50,376 bases of DNA from Nitrospinaceae bacterium. Its GTDB lineage: Bacteria; Nitrospinota; Nitrospinia; Nitrospinales; VA-1. A program made the position numbers and the translations under genes. Shown here in pieces: positions 31,287-40,782 of this stretch (its first letter is position 1; every line of letters begins with the position of its first letter). Location: assembly GCA_029261695.1 (NCBI GenBank), contig JAJDAV010000014.1, positions 1-50,376 on the forward strand. Direction: 5' to 3'. Under the pieces are notes generated by a model, which saw nothing but the letters and a program-made list of their open reading frames with translations, was not told the origin of the DNA and did no database searches.

Positions 31287-31922
31287 ATGGCATTAAAAAT
31301 TAAAACTTCACCTTCTTTGGAACCGGTTACGGTTGCCGAAGCTAAAAATCTGTTGCGTATTGATGATGGTAACGATGACACCTTGATCGCATCCATGATT
31401 ACTGCAATTCGTCAACGCGCTGAAGAATGGACTAGCCGGTCATTTATTACCCAGACTTGGACACTTTGGCTGGATGAATTTCCTTTTCGGACTGGAAACA
31501 GGATCCAAAGTATAAATGGGCGGGTCATGGTAATTCCACGACCTCCGATGCAGTCGGTCTCATTTATCAAAACTTACGATAAAGATAATGCAGCGTCAAT
31601 TTTCGAAGCAAGTAACTATTTTGTTGATATTGCCTCATCCCCTGGAAGGATTGCTTTGAATGAAAATAGTACTTGGCCCACCCCGCTTAGAAAATTTAGT
31701 TCTGTGGAAGTTGAATTTATGGCGGGCTATGGATCCACTGCAAGTAATATTCCGGAAGGAATTAAACAAGGCATGTTGCAGTGGATAAAACTATTATTCG
31801 CAAATAAATCCAAGTTATACGAATCTGATGAATCAACTCCAGGGTTATTGGAGATGAATCAAATACCTATACCTCCCCTGGTACGGATGCTTTGGGAACC
31901 CTATAGGCTTGTTCAGCTTTAA
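31287..31922 (+). CDS. Head-tail connector (gp6-like)
   Basis: SLEPVTVAEAKNLLRIDDGNDDTLIASMITAIRQRAEEWTSRSFITQTWTLWLDEFP; start reassigned to ATG 31287. Confidence 0.88.
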   Translation: MALKIKTSPSLEPVTVAEAKNLLRIDDGNDDTLIASMITAIRQRAEEWTSRSFITQTWTLWLDEFPFRTGNRIQSINGRVMVIPRPPMQSVSFIKTYDKDNAASIFEASNYFVDIASSPGRIALNENSTWPTPLRKFSSVEVEFMAGYGSTASNIPEGIKQGMLQWIKLLFANKSKLYESDESTPGLLEMNQIPIPPLVRMLWEPYRLVQL

Positions 31923-31935
31923 AAAATAAATTGAT

Positions 31936-32403
31936 ATGTCTATTACAGTTCAGCTTGACTCGTTTGGAAAAATTAAAAACTGGTTAAAAAACTTATCTAT
32001 TAGTTTGAAAAATGTGGCAAACGCTACAGGCCGAAGGGTTACTAATGATTCTGAACAACTTGCAAAAGAGCGGGTGCGTTCTCCAAATATGAAACCCGAG
32101 AAAAGAACCGGGGCCTATCTTCAGTCGATTGAATCGGAATTTAAAGGTGGCACCGTTTCTTTTCTGGGAACTTTGAAAAGCGATTCTTCTATCGCCGGTA
32201 TTATTGAGTTTGGTAGTCGACCGCATATTATTAGACCCAAAGGCAATAAAATTTTGTTTTGGCCGGGAGCTAAACATCCCGCAAAAGAAGTTCAGCATCC
32301 CGGAACTCCAGAATTTCGCGTTCTTGGGGATGCTGTAGAGGCGGGTATTTTTAAAGTAGATGAAAAACTTGCAAAAGAATTTAAGAAACATTTTAAAACT
32401 TAA
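31936..32403 (+). CDS. HK97 gp10-like head-tail/tail completion protein
   Basis: GIIEFGSRPHIIRPKGNKILFWPG...VQHPGTPEFRVLGDAVE. Confidence 0.75.
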   Translation: MSITVQLDSFGKIKNWLKNLSISLKNVANATGRRVTNDSEQLAKERVRSPNMKPEKRTGAYLQSIESEFKGGTVSFLGTLKSDSSIAGIIEFGSRPHIIRPKGNKILFWPGAKHPAKEVQHPGTPEFRVLGDAVEAGIFKVDEKLAKEFKKHFKT

Positions 32404-32426
32404 ATTAACTTAATTCGTGGAGAGTA

Positions 32427-32900
32427 GTGGTGACCGACTACACAGCTTTTGGTAATGCCATTAAAACAACCTTACAAAACGATACGTGGATAGGGAATAA
32501 CGTTCGAACGGTAGAAATTCATAAGCGAGGATTCTCAATTCAGGAAGAGAAGGACGCGCGGTATTTTTCTAAGGAGGATCTTCCTGCTATTGCTGTTATT
32601 CCCAATTCTGGAGCCAAACAGCAAGAAATTCAAACTACCAATGAAATTCGTGAGACTGTTCCAGCACAGATCGTTACGGTTACTCGAATGCGCAATGCGC
32701 AAATTGGAAATGAAGAAAATCTTTTGGTTGTTAATAATATTGAACGGATTCTTGATAAACAAAAGAGTTCTACAAACAATCTTGGAATTGATGCTTTCGT
32801 ACAAAGCGTTAGCACCACGGGGGAACAGTTTAAAAAAGGGGAATACTATTATTTTATTTCTACGACAACAGCCCAAATTGAAATAATAACCCCATTCTAA
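32427..32900 (+). CDS. Probable tail terminator-like protein
   Basis: Size and position between gp10-like and tail tube genes. Confidence 0.45.
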   Translation: MVTDYTAFGNAIKTTLQNDTWIGNNVRTVEIHKRGFSIQEEKDARYFSKEDLPAIAVIPNSGAKQQEIQTTNEIRETVPAQIVTVTRMRNAQIGNEENLLVVNNIERILDKQKSSTNNLGIDAFVQSVSTTGEQFKKGEYYYFISTTTAQIEIITPF

Positions 32901-32930
32901 TAATTCATTAAAAATATTAACGAGGGCTGC

Positions 32931-34001
32931 ATGCTATTGCAGTTTGAGGATAAAACTATGGCGACAAAAAGAATTACCACCGGATGGCGAGGGTTTTCCA
33001 CGGCAAAAGAAACAACCTATGGAACTCCGGCAGTACTGGCAACTTCCTTTAATTTTGAAGGACCTATTACCGATATCCAACCAAATGAGGTTCAAACGGA
33101 TGAAAATGAGGTAACTGGATTGAATGAACCCGCAAAACAGGAAGTTCTCAACTGGAAACTCGATGGCAGCCATCAACAACGGGCCATGCCACATAATCTC
33201 GCGCACTTTTTAACAATGGTTATGGGAAAAGTCACCACAGATCAACCAGATATTGCAAACGATCCCAGTGTTTATCGACATTATATTGAGCGTGACCTAA
33301 TTAGCATTACCCTGCCTTCTCTGACCATGGTGGAGTATGACGGAATTGCCGCAAAACGATTCAGTGGATTGTTTGGAAAATCTGTAAAAATTAGTGGCGA
33401 ACGCGGTGACTTTGTAAAACTTGATGCCCAGTTCGGTGGTATGGGGAAGGAAGAGTCCAGTATCGATTCTAAGCCCACAGTTGTTGGAGAATCTTATCTG
33501 CGTTATGGGGATGTTAATTTTATGCGAGGTGGTTCCCTGTCTGGATCTGTTTCTTCAGGTGATCTTTCTATCGTTGGTACCCCTACCTCACTTAAGGGAG
33601 ATTTACAATCATTCGAATGGACGATTGATAACCAGGCTCAAACTATTTATGAAATGGGTGATAGCAGCAGCTTTGTAAGCCGTGTAGAACGTGGTGATAA
33701 GTTCAGCCAAAGTTTGTCAGCATCCCTCGAAATGCAAGACGATACACACAAAACTGGGCTGATTAACGGCACTGAATATGTGATTAATATTCCCATCACC
33801 GGTTCGGTTATTGGTGGAGGATCCGGGTCATATAAATTTTCATGCGACATTATTTTTCCGAAAGTAGTTTATAAAGAGGCAAAGAAAGATCGAGATGGAG
33901 AAGTTGTTAAGGTTAATGCAGAATTTCAAATTCTTGAAGATACGACTTATGGTTCCGTGATTGTTAAAATTATTAATGAGCAAACAAGTTATCTAATTTA
34001 A
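32931..34001 (+). CDS. Major tail tube protein-like
   Basis: RITTGWRGFSTAKETTYGTPAVLATSFNFEGPITDI; size and position; likely start MATKRITTG. Confidence 0.65.
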   Translation: MLLQFEDKTMATKRITTGWRGFSTAKETTYGTPAVLATSFNFEGPITDIQPNEVQTDENEVTGLNEPAKQEVLNWKLDGSHQQRAMPHNLAHFLTMVMGKVTTDQPDIANDPSVYRHYIERDLISITLPSLTMVEYDGIAAKRFSGLFGKSVKISGERGDFVKLDAQFGGMGKEESSIDSKPTVVGESYLRYGDVNFMRGGSLSGSVSSGDLSIVGTPTSLKGDLQSFEWTIDNQAQTIYEMGDSSSFVSRVERGDKFSQSLSASLEMQDDTHKTGLINGTEYVINIPITGSVIGGGSGSYKFSCDIIFPKVVYKEAKKDRDGEVVKVNAEFQILEDTTYGSVIVKIINEQTSYLI

Positions 34002-34091
34002 AAATAGAAATGAGGGTTAACCCAAAATTTGATTTATTAATTAATTTAATCTTGAAATTTGAGGTTAATTTTTTTCTTTTGGAGTTTGTTT

Positions 34092-34466
34092 ATGAGTTTT
34101 GGTTTTTATTTTCCAATGAAAACATCTTCTGTAGTTCAATGGATACCCGAAACGTTCCCCGATTATCCTGCGCTTGAGCCTGTAGACTTTCCTGAACAAG
34201 TTACCTCAATTACGTCTGGTGGTACGGTTTATGTCCAAGACAAAGGACCCTTCCTAGAATTGTTTTCTCTTTCTTTCAGCCGGGTGAGTCAGGTAGACAG
34301 GGACGGGGCCCTGGTATTTTTTAAAACGGTTAAAAAATCGTTTGAAAGTTTTGAATATGAAGACAGAACGGGAACCTTACACACCGTTAGATGGATGAAT
34401 TCGTTTAATTTCCAATTGGTAGTTTTTGGAAAGTATTCAGGGTCGATTGAATTGCGAAAACAATAG
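34092..34466 (+). CDS. Hypothetical tail protein
   Basis: MSFGFYFPMKTSSVVQWIPETFPDY; in tail block. Confidence 0.5.
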   Translation: MSFGFYFPMKTSSVVQWIPETFPDYPALEPVDFPEQVTSITSGGTVYVQDKGPFLELFSLSFSRVSQVDRDGALVFFKTVKKSFESFEYEDRTGTLHTVRWMNSFNFQLVVFGKYSGSIELRKQ

Positions 34467-34475
34467 GAGAAAAAG

Positions 34476-34793
34476 ATGTTGGATTGGAATAATTGTGGGC
34501 TAGATGATTTCTCGTTTGAAATTAATGGTGAAGAAATTCAGGAAATTGGTCAAAGGCAAATGTTTCCTGTAAAAGTTTTTTATAAAGATGGGACATTGGC
34601 TTTTATTACATCTATTCCTTTTCGATCAGAATTTTATTGGCAACTTCGCGGGCGAGAAGACTGGAAAGAAAAATTGATGGCCATTATAAAGCAACGTTTA
34701 AAGGTAGAAATAACCGAACGGATTCGGTCTAGCCAAATGACTATTGATGACAAATTGGAAATTATTGAAACGGGTCAAAAGACAATTGTTTAA
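34476..34793 (+). CDS. Hypothetical tail protein
   Basis: 105 aa in-line ORF with upstream GGAG. Confidence 0.5.
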   Translation: MLDWNNCGLDDFSFEINGEEIQEIGQRQMFPVKVFYKDGTLAFITSIPFRSEFYWQLRGREDWKEKLMAIIKQRLKVEITERIRSSQMTIDDKLEIIETGQKTIV

Positions 34794-34815
34794 TTGCCTA
34801 TTTTGAGGAAAATTA

Positions 34816-37710
34816 ATGAGAACGGATTTTACTACGGGCTTTACAACAGCTCGGATTAAAAAGGCGAATGCGCCCATCAATCTAATACAGATTGATTGGC
34901 CGGCACTGAATGGCTTGTCTGCATTGACTCTACGATTTACCGACCGCAAGGGTATAAATATTGATGGAGTGGATTGGTTTCCTCTTGTTAAGGATATGGG
35001 GAATATTGATAGACTTATTACAGCGGATCACCTTACAGCAAATTCTGGAGCTAGTCTTACCGTGGAAGTTGTAAATGTTCCTGTAAGCTTGTTTGGTTTG
35101 GAAAATAGGTTTTCTCATCTGTTTCGGAATCGTCCACCTGAGGCTTCTACGGTTAAAGTTTACCAATGGTTTGCGGGAGAGGGACTCGCAGGTTCTGACT
35201 TTGCTGAAATTTTTGTAGCCCGTATGGGTGATCCTATCACTTATGATGAGTCTACTTGTACCTTTGATTTAATTGATATTTCAGAAGGTTATGGTTCGCG
35301 TATTCTAGGAAATTCGATTAGCCTTCAGGATTACCCGAATGCACCTGAAGATTCCATTGGAAAAACTAAACCCATTGTTATAGGGGCTGTTGATGGTGCT
35401 CCAGGGATATTGGTGCGGAAATCGCAACAAACCGTGCTGACATCTGTTGCCACACCTGGTGGATCGATTTTGACAGTGGCATCGACTGAGAAATTTCCTT
35501 CCTCTGGGACACTAGTGATAAATGATGATGAGGTGGATTACACGAGTATTAATTCTTCCCAGTTTTTAGGATGTAGCGGTATTAATGAATTTCATTATGC
35601 CGACGATTCGGTTTTGGAAAAGGTTGCGGATCATAGATATTTATTTAGTGACCCAAGATATCCAATCAAAAATATTTCCAATGTGAAGGTTGGTGGGCAT
35701 TTTGTGGGTTCTGGAGATTATTCTATAGATATCAATTTAGGTGAAGTGGTCTTCAGTTCGAAACCAAAAATATCCGATTCCATTGATACAAAATTTCTTC
35801 AAGCTCAGAACGACCAAGTTGGTTCTGGAAATACGGCTTTTGATCCTATAAATGCCATGATTCCAAATAGCCCGACTAGTTACGCTAAAATTAATCAGAA
35901 TAACGACACCCTTTCTTTAAAGCAAACTGACAACCTGCCCAATATTGGAGAAATTGGAAAAGTATTTTTGAGAGTTGAACATTTTGTAGAGGAAAAACTA
36001 CCTAATGATAGCTTAACGGCGCACATTACCGGTGTGGGTCAGGTTGGAAGTTTGTCGGCCCCGGCTGTAGATGATGTGGTAGTGGCCAGTGGGACAACCG
36101 ATATTACTCATACTCATTTGGATACTTTGGGTTTTCCTATTACTGATCCTCAACATCAACACTCAGAGTCTTTGCCTCCCAAAATTACACAAAATGCTCT
36201 ATCGGGCGTTGGTGGCCAGGTGATTATTTTGACATCTGGTCAAACACATACCATTTCTTTTGCTGACCCCGGTCCTGGCACTTGGGCAACAGCAGAATAT
36301 GGAATATCATTTGAATGGACGGGTACAGCTGCAGGCGGATCTTTTAAAGCGGTTTCTGCTACCTCACAGTGCAACTCCTCTTTTGGTTATCAACTTTGGT
36401 CTATTAGCGGTACAACACAGACCTATTCCACGGGTGGGAACATTGATAATGCCTGCAATACCATTGTTATTGGTCATAATACCAGTCTGGTTCATTTTTA
36501 TATAAGATCCGCTACTCGGGTTATTACCATGGCAACAGCAAATTCCGTTTCTATTCAACCCACAAATATTTCCACTTCTAAGGCTGGAGAGATTTCACAG
36601 CATGTTTCCAGTCCCGCGGTAAGCTCTACATCGGAAAAAGCTACGCGCAGCGTAATTGATCTTTTTGATATTTCGTCTCATGTAAATGGTGATTGGAACT
36701 GGTTCGAGGATCGAGAAAGCCAGATTAAATATAGTGGTTCAAGCGATGGGCGTACGGCCTTTATTGTTCATTTGGCTTATGAGGTGGAATATGCAAGACG
36801 GAGAATCGAATTTACCGATAAAGTTTCTGCGGAAATTTCAGGAGTTCAAGATGATGCGGTAGCAACTATTACAGGAAATGCCCATTCATTGATTGAACGA
36901 CCGGACCATATTTTTAAGTGGTCTATTCTTCATGGATTGAAGTTGGACGCCTCTCAAATTGATCTTAATTCCATTGACCAAGCTGGAATCTTATTTGGTA
37001 ATTCCGATTATTTGTTTGGAGGCATTGTTCAGGAAAAGGTTTCTTTTTCCGATTTGTGGCAACAATGGGGAAAGGAATGCAGGTCCTATTTATATTGGGA
37101 TTTGGGGAAGGCTAAAATCCTTTTTCGGCCTTTAAATCTGTCTACCTCGGAAACCGTTGTTAATAAGATTATTTTAGAAAATATGGTTTTGATTGATTCA
37201 AACGGTGTGATTGAGTTTAAGGTTACGCGGAACCCCATTAGTAATGTTGTAAATAAATTGGACCTTAGGTTTAACAGGAATTGGACGAATAATGATTACC
37301 ATGCGGTGGAAAGCTTTTTGGATTTGGAATCTCAAAATAAATTTGGGTTAAAAGAAAAACCGGGAGAGTTCGAATTTAATTGGATTCGTGATCAAACCAT
37401 GGCTTCCGATATTGGGAATTACTATTTGGAAGAGTTAAAGGAGCCAAGGGATGTTTATGATATAGGTTTACTTTTGGACAATATGGAAATTGAAAAGGGA
37501 GATATCCTTGAGGTTAATCCTCCAATTCATGAACTTAAAAAGGTGCATGCCCTTGTTCTTGGATCGGGGAGAGTCGTGGGTTCTGGTGTTGACCAGAGAA
37601 TGGATACTGTAAGAATTCTTGCAAGACAGATGGGAGGGGTTGTGGGTAATAACGGATTTGGTCTACAGGGTTTTGGAACAAGTGGGTTTGCAGGGGTAGA
37701 AAGAAATTGA
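34816..37710 (+). CDS. Large tail tip/baseplate hub protein
   Basis: 964 aa; N-terminal IQIDWPALNGLSALTLRFTDRKGINIDGVDWFPLVKDMG plus C-terminal Gly-rich GNNGFGLQGFGTSGFAG; largest late gene. Confidence 0.75.
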   Translation: MRTDFTTGFTTARIKKANAPINLIQIDWPALNGLSALTLRFTDRKGINIDGVDWFPLVKDMGNIDRLITADHLTANSGASLTVEVVNVPVSLFGLENRFSHLFRNRPPEASTVKVYQWFAGEGLAGSDFAEIFVARMGDPITYDESTCTFDLIDISEGYGSRILGNSISLQDYPNAPEDSIGKTKPIVIGAVDGAPGILVRKSQQTVLTSVATPGGSILTVASTEKFPSSGTLVINDDEVDYTSINSSQFLGCSGINEFHYADDSVLEKVADHRYLFSDPRYPIKNISNVKVGGHFVGSGDYSIDINLGEVVFSSKPKISDSIDTKFLQAQNDQVGSGNTAFDPINAMIPNSPTSYAKINQNNDTLSLKQTDNLPNIGEIGKVFLRVEHFVEEKLPNDSLTAHITGVGQVGSLSAPAVDDVVVASGTTDITHTHLDTLGFPITDPQHQHSESLPPKITQNALSGVGGQVIILTSGQTHTISFADPGPGTWATAEYGISFEWTGTAAGGSFKAVSATSQCNSSFGYQLWSISGTTQTYSTGGNIDNACNTIVIGHNTSLVHFYIRSATRVITMATANSVSIQPTNISTSKAGEISQHVSSPAVSSTSEKATRSVIDLFDISSHVNGDWNWFEDRESQIKYSGSSDGRTAFIVHLAYEVEYARRRIEFTDKVSAEISGVQDDAVATITGNAHSLIERPDHIFKWSILHGLKLDASQIDLNSIDQAGILFGNSDYLFGGIVQEKVSFSDLWQQWGKECRSYLYWDLGKAKILFRPLNLSTSETVVNKIILENMVLIDSNGVIEFKVTRNPISNVVNKLDLRFNRNWTNNDYHAVESFLDLESQNKFGLKEKPGEFEFNWIRDQTMASDIGNYYLEELKEPRDVYDIGLLLDNMEIEKGDILEVNPPIHELKKVHALVLGSGRVVGSGVDQRMDTVRILARQMGGVVGNNGFGLQGFGTSGFAGVERN

Positions 37711-37759
37711 CTTAAAAAACTATATTAAATTTGGAATGTTAAAACGATTGAGGTTATGA

Positions 37760-38221
37760 ATGACTAATACTTTTACAGCAAATTTGAATTTGGCCATACC
37801 CGGACCGGGTGATTTAAATTGGGAAAATGAATATTCTGATTTTGCAAATGCAGTTGATGATTTGGGAAATTTACTTTGTTTTACTATTTCTGCCCACGAT
37901 GCGGCTCAAAATGGAATTGTTTTTTTTGATGGATTTATTCCTGAAGAAACTATTTTTGTTCGGGCGGTTGGAATTTTTTCCCAGGTACCTCCGACCGGCC
38001 AAAACTTAAAGATTGATATATTGAAAAATTCAACGGATCAAAATAATGAAGCGGTTTTAACTGATGGAAGTCAGTTTGAAAAAACTACTCTTGCTACAGG
38101 TATTTTATTTTCTAACAGTGATCGGTTGGGTTTGAAATTTTCCCAAGTTGGTTCTGTCAACGCCGGAGATAAAATTGTTGTTACTATTTATTTTCAAAAG
38201 GAAGCTATTGCAACGGTGTGA
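37760..38221 (+). CDS. Small tail fibre/appendage-type hypothetical protein
   Basis: Last plus-strand ORF of the tail module; beta-rich. Confidence 0.45.
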   Translation: MTNTFTANLNLAIPGPGDLNWENEYSDFANAVDDLGNLLCFTISAHDAAQNGIVFFDGFIPEETIFVRAVGIFSQVPPTGQNLKIDILKNSTDQNNEAVLTDGSQFEKTTLATGILFSNSDRLGLKFSQVGSVNAGDKIVVTIYFQKEAIATV

Positions 38222-38239
38222 ACATTGAAAAATTGTTTA

Positions 38240-38662
38240 CTAGGATTGCGATAAAAACTTTTCAATGATCTCACGAATTTGAGAAACTACTTTTTTAATT
38301 TCCAAGGGTTTGGTAATGATTCCGTTCATTCCATTGCTTAAATAGTTTTCGTGATCGCTTTGCTCATTGTTTGCGGTCATTGCAATTATTGGGGTGGGGA
38401 CTCTTGACGTGTCGGAGGATTCCAAGGCTCTTATTTTTTGAGTTGATTCCAAACCATCCATAACGGGCATATGGATATCCATCAGAATTACATCAAAAGA
38501 ATCCTTTTGAAACGCTTCGTAAGCCTGAAGACCATTTTCGACAGCCGTAATATCGTGGCCTCTTCTCTTCATTAGTTTCGTAGCTAATGCTACGTTAACC
38601 GCTGTGTCATCTGCCAGTAATATTTTAAGGGGTGGGCCATCGTCTTTTTTCTTATCGTCCAT
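38240..38662 (-). CDS. Stand-alone response-regulator receiver (REC) protein
   Basis: KILLADDTAVNVALATKLMKRRGHDITAVENGLQAYEAF...DVILMDIHMPVMDGLESTQKIRALE...PIIAMTAN...GMNGIITKPLE; no output domain. Confidence 0.93.
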   Translation of the reverse strand: MDDKKKDDGPPLKILLADDTAVNVALATKLMKRRGHDITAVENGLQAYEAFQKDSFDVILMDIHMPVMDGLESTQKIRALESSDTSRVPTPIIAMTANNEQSDHENYLSNGMNGIITKPLEIKKVVSQIREIIEKFLSQS

Positions 38663-38712
38663 AGGTAATATTATTCCGACATGGATTCGATGTAAAGCAT
38701 TAAAAATGCTAT

Positions 38713-39606
38713 TTATAGCTCTTTCCAGGCTCCAATAACTCGGCCTACCACTGGGTCGGGGTTTTCGTCCAGATTTATTATCTGTACTTGGGAAAGGGGA
38801 TTGATGGGTCTTAAAACTAATAGATTTTGTTGGCGTTCTAGGTATTTGGCGGTCAAACCTCCTTCATGAAATATTGCGAATATTCGATTTTTTGACCATT
38901 TTTTATCATCTCGGTCGATAACCACAATATCTCCGGAATGAAGCATCGGTTCCATTGATTCTCCATCCACTCGGCTGGCTACCAGATTTTTTCTTTTTCC
39001 TGCTGCACGAATATGTAAAAGAACATAATCTTCAATATTTTCTTCTTGGATAATAGGTTGGCCTGCAGCTATTGAAGAATCTGTAAGTGGTATGGACACG
39101 TAATCTTCACTTTTTATTTCTGGTGCTGTCGATAAGCTTTCTGGCTGGAAAATTTTTAGTTTCGGGGTTTGAACGGGTGCCGAATCTCCCTCCTTAATTA
39201 ATTCATGAGGGGGTATATCCATTTTCTCTGATAGGTTGCTTAATAAATCAGAGGATACCGGCCAGCTCCCATTCTCATAAAATTTTAAAACCTGAGGAAT
39301 CATGCAAAGATATTGCCCCATTTCCTCCAGGGACCAACCTCTCCCTTTTCTATATTTTTTTAATTTTTTCCCGACAATTTGGTTGATGGGCGTTAGGGAA
39401 TCTTTTCCTGTTATCAACCAATTTAAGTTGAGGCAAAAGTGATTAGCTATTTTTTCTAAGGTGAGGGAGTCAGGGGGTCCGTTATTTCTCTGATAACTTT
39501 TCCTAAAATTTTCATAATTTAAACCAACCTGGCGGCAAAACTCAGCCAGATTATCACTGCCCGGCAAAACCTCTATTCTTTCCCAGATCCTATTTTTATT
39601 ATGCAT
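38713..39606 (-). CDS. Phage repressor with two HTH segments and S24 (LexA/CI-like) peptidase domain
   Basis: SDNLAEFCRQVGLNYENFRKSYQR...LNLNWLITG; VGKKLKKYRKGRGWSLEEMGQYLCMIPQVLKFYENG; VDGESMEPMLHSGDIVVIDR Ser motif and LTAKYLER Lys motif. ATG start at 39606 preferred over TTG at 39627. Confidence 0.85.
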   Translation of the reverse strand: MHNKNRIWERIEVLPGSDNLAEFCRQVGLNYENFRKSYQRNNGPPDSLTLEKIANHFCLNLNWLITGKDSLTPINQIVGKKLKKYRKGRGWSLEEMGQYLCMIPQVLKFYENGSWPVSSDLLSNLSEKMDIPPHELIKEGDSAPVQTPKLKIFQPESLSTAPEIKSEDYVSIPLTDSSIAAGQPIIQEENIEDYVLLHIRAAGKRKNLVASRVDGESMEPMLHSGDIVVIDRDDKKWSKNRIFAIFHEGGLTAKYLERQQNLLVLRPINPLSQVQIINLDENPDPVVGRVIGAWKEL

Positions 39607-39885
39607 GTTATCAAAAAAACTTGACAAATAGAGACTTATGTCCCATATTTATATTCGGTTATGTGAAATTTGTCCCTATTCCGAAACTCAATGGTAAATT
39701 AAAAAACTATCGGATATAGAATATGGTTAAAAGGTTTTTTAGTATTTAGGGGTCTTATTCATCCAAATTTGATTGATTATAGCACTAAAATGGATGAAAT
39801 TTTAAGGGGTTATTTAACTTTTTAAGAGTCCAAAATTAATCTATGCCTAAAATTTTGATATAGATAAATTAAAAGGCTTGTATTA

Positions 39886-40359
39886 ATGAGAATTGGGTTT
39901 TTATGTTCCATTTTTGGGAGGTTTTTCATGGCAAAGATTCAGATTAAAAATACCTTATTGAAACGGAACAATATTAAGCAAAACCTTAAAGAATGTCGCC
40001 AGGAAAATTTTCTTCTCGAAAATGGGGAAGAAATTCAAAGAGGCTGTGGTTTGCTTGGGTTATACCGGACGGATTTTGGGTGGAGATGTCTTTATTGCGG
40101 AAATTATTTATATAAAAATAAATTACCCTTGGATGCTTTATGGTTTCATTTTCGAATAGGGCGGGAATATTGGCGGATTTCCGTTTCGCAAGATAGAATT
40201 TTTATTAATGGAGTACCTGTATCTGGATTGCCCGATTCTTTGCCACGAAAATTTATTTCAGACCTGTCTGAGCCTCGGCCTCCAAAATGGTTTCCCTACT
40301 TTGTCGCTTATGAAGGGCAACAATTTAATAAATATTTGGAGAAATACTGGAATGTCTGA
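39886..40359 (+). CDS. Hypothetical phage protein with two CxxC-like elements
   Basis: CGLLGLYRTDFGWRCLYCGNYLYKN; divergent from repressor. Start may be internal MAKIQIKN at 39928. Confidence 0.5.
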   Translation: MRIGFLCSIFGRFFMAKIQIKNTLLKRNNIKQNLKECRQENFLLENGEEIQRGCGLLGLYRTDFGWRCLYCGNYLYKNKLPLDALWFHFRIGREYWRISVSQDRIFINGVPVSGLPDSLPRKFISDLSEPRPPKWFPYFVAYEGQQFNKYLEKYWNV

Positions 40360-40699
40360 TTTGGGTCGAATAGAAAATTTGGAAGACAATTTTAATAAGG
40401 ACGGTGATTATCATTTAAGTTATTTTCCACCAGATGAACTTGAAATCCTCCGAAATTATCAGGATCTCGAAAGTCCTTCTCTGGAATTTAAATCAAAAGA
40501 TGAATACTCTTATCTTAAAGAGCAATCGATGGACATAGGCAGTATGGGGCTTACTGATCGCCAGATGGTTGCTGTTTCACTTGTGTTTTTTGGAGGGATT
40601 AAGAAAAACCTTGCTGCTAAAATAATGAAGATAAGTTGCCAGGCCTTGCGAGGCCATATTAAAGCAGGTCTTAAGAAGATGAGTAAAATGTTAAAATAA
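40352..40699 (+). CDS. Sigma-70 region-4-like HTH regulator candidate
   Basis: LTDRQMVAVSLVFFGGIKKNLAAKIMKISCQALRGHIKAGLKKMSKML; ATG overlaps upstream stop (ATGTCTGA). Confidence 0.65.
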   Translation: MSDLGRIENLEDNFNKDGDYHLSYFPPDELEILRNYQDLESPSLEFKSKDEYSYLKEQSMDIGSMGLTDRQMVAVSLVFFGGIKKNLAAKIMKISCQALRGHIKAGLKKMSKMLK

Positions 40700-40782
40700 A
40701 TTTGGGCGTCAGTAAAATTTTTTTAATATATAATTCAATGCGATAATGTTGATTCGCTTATTTAAAAATTAGACGGATTTTT

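Noticed and set aside
32535-32886. Overlapping 98-113 aa ORFs in other frames of the tail-terminator-like gene
   Set aside because: Alternative frames of a longer in-line phage gene; no start signals or motifs.
34930-37710. HTHLDTLGFPITDPQHQH histidine-rich segment in the tail hub as a metal site
   Set aside because: Short and without repeat context; too weak to report as a finding.
38222-38270. Possible long-loop inverted repeat (ATTGAAAA/TTTTCAAT) between convergent genes
   Set aside because: AT-only stem with a long loop; insufficient for a terminator call.
19032-40782. Search for att direct repeats and an integrase at the phage boundaries
   Set aside because: No convincing matching repeat seen by eye at 19.0-19.5 and 40.7 kb, and no recombinase ORF; no att sites called.
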